Shown here: positions 30,978 through 32,858 of the stretch, piece by piece
How positions within the stretch are numbered: the stretch's first letter is position 1
Layout of the letters: each line of letters opens with the position of its first letter
NCBI GenBank assembly: GCA_030040595.1
Contig: JASHTL010000064.1
Coordinates: forward strand, 1 to 32,858
DNA: 32,858 nt
Reading direction: 5' to 3'
Origin: Microcaldota archaeon
Lineage (GTDB): Archaea; Micrarchaeota; Micrarchaeia; Micrarchaeales; CABMGC01
The notes under the pieces: generated by a model
The model's input: the letters and a program-made list of their open reading frames with translations, nothing else
What the model was told of the DNA's origin: nothing
Databases searched by the model: none
Position numbers and translations under genes: made by a program

Positions 30978-31731
30978 GCCATCTTCTTGTGGCAATGACT
31001 CCAAGTACCAGCATCACCGCGCAGAAAATGATGAGATAGAGCACGTAAAGGAAGTTGGGGGCCTGTCCGAAGAGCGCCTCCCTTCCAAAGAGCGCGGCAT
31101 AGCTTATCGGGTTGAAGGCGCTTATTGTCTGCATCCATGGCGGGAAGAGGCTTGCGGGAAAGAGAGCCTGGCTGGAGAACATCAGCGGCAGGTTTATCAG
31201 GTTCGAGACGACTCCCGGGGTCTGCCAGTCCCTTGATCTCATGGTTATTATCGCGTAGACGCAGGACATGCCTATGCCTAGCAGGAAGAGCGAGCAGATC
31301 CAGACGAAGACGTAAAACGCGTTGGTATTGAAGGTCACGCCGAACAACATGGCCACAACCACCATGACGGGTATCTGGATAATGCCGCGCGCTGCTGCGC
31401 CTGCCACCTTTCCGAAGAAGATCGCCTCCTTTGGCGCCTTTGTGACCATCATGCGCTTCAGGAACCCGAACCGCTTGTCCTGGATCATTGACATCGAGCT
31501 GAACATGCCTATGAGTATCATTCCCGTTGCGAGCTCCCCTGGAAGCAGGAATGAGATATAGTTGTTTGTTCCGAACAGCGAGGTCAGAAGGCTGGTCGGC
31601 AGTCTTGCAAGACTATTCCCGAAGAAGACAAGCCACATCAGGGGCTGTATGAACATCATCGCCACTACTGCCTTGTTCCTGTAGGTACGCTTCACCTCCC
31701 TGAGAAATATTGCGTATGTCTCCTTGATCAT
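30964..31731 (-). CDS. ABC-2 type exporter permease (DrrB-like)
   Basis: The 255-aa permease has six predicted helices. It has the ABC-2 family layout: a basic start EVKRTYRNKA, helix one QPLMWLVFFG, and the characteristic later loop FPPWMQTISAFNPISYA before the last helix. It forms the membrane pore of an exporter of drugs or lipids together with the ATPase encoded just upstream, with which it shares an ATGA stop/start overlap. Resistance to a specific compound cannot be read from the sequence. Confidence 0.9.
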   Translation of the reverse strand: MIKETYAIFLREVKRTYRNKAVVAMMFIQPLMWLVFFGNSLARLPTSLLTSLFGTNNYISFLLPGELATGMILIGMFSSMSMIQDKRFGFLKRMMVTKAPKEAIFFGKVAGAAARGIIQIPVMVVVAMLFGVTFNTNAFYVFVWICSLFLLGIGMSCVYAIITMRSRDWQTPGVVSNLINLPLMFSSQALFPASLFPPWMQTISAFNPISYAALFGREALFGQAPNFLYVLYLIIFCAVMLVLGVIATRRWLTPE

Positions 31732-32696
31732 TGCCTCGCCCTCTGCAGCTGCCTGTAGAACTTCCTGTAGTCGATTGGATGGTCCTCTTCCTGTTCTGCC
31801 ATGGTAGATCCAGTGAGCTTTATGAACGCGGTATCAAGGCTCGGCTTCTCAAGCCTCAGGGCGCTGACCTGGAAGAGGTCTATCTTCTTGAGTACCGAGA
31901 CGAACGAGTCCTTGCTCTTTCTCAGATGGATCTTGATCTCGTTGCCCTGCCTCTTGTAGCTGAGACTTCTTATGGAGGACATGCTGAATTCGCCTGTCAC
32001 GGTGAGCACGACCACGCCGCCCCCGGCCTTGGACCTTAGCTTCTCCGGAGTGCCTATCGTCACTATCTTGCCCTTGCTTATTATTGCGATCCTGTCGCAG
32101 AGCTGGTCTGCCTCGTCCATGTAGTGCGTCGTAAGGAATATCGTGACCTTGTGCTCGTCCCTTGTCTTCTTTATGAGGTCCCAGAGCATGCTCCTTGTCC
32201 CGACGTCGAGACCCAGGGTCGGCTCGTCCATGAAGATGACGCTCGGATCTCCGAGCAGGGCCATTGTTATCTCGACCTTCTTCCTCATTCCCGTTGAAAG
32301 GTTGCCTGCCCTCATCTTCACCGTGTTCTTTATCCCGAAATATTCCAGCAGGCGCATCGCTGTTGCGTACCAGTCGCTTACTCCCTGCAGGTCTGCCTGG
32401 AGCTTCAGGTTCTCTATTACCTGCAAATCGTCGTCAAGTATCACCTCCGATGCGATCCATCCTATGTCCCGCTTCACGACGCGTGGCTCCTTCCGAACGT
32501 CGTGCCCGTTGATTATGCAGATTCCGCTGGTCTGCGGAATGAGCGTAGTCATTATCTTTATTGTAGTCGTCTTGCCTGCGCCGTTGGGCCCCAGGAGTGC
32601 GAATATCTCGCCCTGTTTTACGCTAAAGGAAACGTTGTCTACTGCTTTGAAGGCTCCATACGTCTTTACAAGGTTCCTTACGACTATCGTATCCAT
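31728..32696 (-). CDS. ABC exporter ATPase (DrrA-like)
   Basis: The 322-aa ATPase has Walker A GPNGAGKT (36-43), the signature LSTGM (133-137), Walker B VIFMDE (153-158) and the H-loop TTHYMDEADQL. The C-terminal 90 residues form a regulatory extension as in DrrA. Two oddities: the signature is LSTGM rather than LSGGM, and the usual Q-loop Gln is not evident (GWIASEVILDDDLQ). Together with the permease it should export drugs or similar compounds, powered by ATP. Starts at ATG 32696. Confidence 0.93.
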   Translation of the reverse strand: MDTIVVRNLVKTYGAFKAVDNVSFSVKQGEIFALLGPNGAGKTTTIKIMTTLIPQTSGICIINGHDVRKEPRVVKRDIGWIASEVILDDDLQVIENLKLQADLQGVSDWYATAMRLLEYFGIKNTVKMRAGNLSTGMRKKVEITMALLGDPSVIFMDEPTLGLDVGTRSMLWDLIKKTRDEHKVTIFLTTHYMDEADQLCDRIAIISKGKIVTIGTPEKLRSKAGGGVVVLTVTGEFSMSSIRSLSYKRQGNEIKIHLRKSKDSFVSVLKKIDLFQVSALRLEKPSLDTAFIKLTGSTMAEQEEDHPIDYRKFYRQLQRARQ

Positions 32697-32746
32697 TTTC
32701 TATTCATCGTATATTCTTGTGCTTTATTTGCCTTTTATTACAACCG

Positions 32747-32785
32747 GTAACGTTACGTCTATATGGCAGGCAACGCATATAAATA
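32747..32785. promoter_or_regulatory. Divergent promoter region with palindrome
   Basis: A perfect palindrome GTAACGTTAC occupies 32747-32756. A rightward TATA box ATATAAATA lies at 32777-32785, about 35 bp before the ATG at 32816. For the leftward ABC genes, AT-rich boxes lie near 32722-32741. The palindrome sits between both and is a candidate operator for the regulator encoded at the right edge. Confidence 0.45.
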
Positions 32786-32815
32786 TCGTACAGCCTATAT
32801 TATACGAGTGGAAAG

Positions 32816-32858
32816 ATGGAAAGGTACTGCGGTTGCGACATGCGCGGCATGCTCACAT
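32816..32858 (+). CDS. Start of probable PadR-family regulator (partial)
   Basis: Only the first 14 codons are present before the window ends: Met-Glu-Arg-Tyr, then CGCDMRGMLT. In archaeal PadR proteins a CDMRG-L motif near the start leads into the winged helix. The gene is divergent from a DrrAB-type exporter, the usual PadR setting. The call rests on this short motif and on context, so it is moderate only. Confidence 0.55.
   Translation, partial: MERYCGCDMRGMLT

Overview
The window is archaeal. Most genes have an A/T-rich TATA box about 25-35 bp in front of the start codon and little or no leader, so many transcripts should be leaderless. The tRNA-Ala gene lacks an encoded CCA and a class I archaeal CCA-adding enzyme lies nearby. 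NadM and threonine synthase are also of archaeal type. There are many secreted or membrane-anchored proteins with Ser/Thr/Asn-rich ectodomains, plus a glutamic (G1) peptidase, a family usually active at acid pH. Together with tight gene packing this suggests an acidophilic archaeon, perhaps of the Micrarchaeota/ARMAN or Thermoplasmata type. The lineage is an inference and could not be tested here.

Layout. 0.2-6.9 kb: four rightward, separately promoted genes (816-aa membrane/ectodomain protein, membrane protein with a PLD-like tail, Lrp-like regulator with two HTH segments, small anchored surface protein) meeting a leftward secreted Kelch-like propeller. 6.95-11.6 kb: a Tag glycosylase/MFS exporter operon (exporter N-terminus possibly frameshifted), dienelactone hydrolase, DoxX-like protein plus a PF03640-type secreted protein, and an FMN reductase. 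11.6-15.5 kb: a YNG-repeat secreted protein, NadM, an AlkZ-like glycosylase and the G1 peptidase.

15.57-20.2 kb is the most unusual part. A tRNA-Ala(CGC) gene overlaps the stop codon of a LAGLIDADG endonuclease gene. Two further copies of the last 11 bases of this tRNA lie at 17220 and 15568. They divide the region into two gene cassettes: LOG-family protein + Fic, and VapBC + ribokinase. From the Fic gene rightwards the region looks clearly more AT-rich than its surroundings. It looks like modular insertion at a tRNA 3' end. The Fic gene has a duplicated promoter/operator unit.

20.3-25.4 kb: a rightward operon (small membrane protein, cca, J-domain protein, histidine phosphatase) overlaps tail to tail with a leftward threonine synthase/zinc-ribbon regulator operon. 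25.4-32.9 kb: a membrane-tethered winged-helix protein with a DUF4382-like ectodomain, an intergenic region with a possible small RNA or peptide, a rhodanese, an M50 protease with CBS domains divergent from a metallophosphoesterase on one palindromic TATA box, MsrB-MsrA, a CcdC/DUF1453-like membrane protein, and a DrrAB-type ABC exporter divergent from the start of a probable PadR regulator.

Genes likely to work together are msrB/msrA (repair of oxidised methionine), the ABC pair with the PadR-like repressor, and the vapB/vapC toxin-antitoxin pair. Tag and the AlkZ-like protein are two separate base-excision glycosylases.
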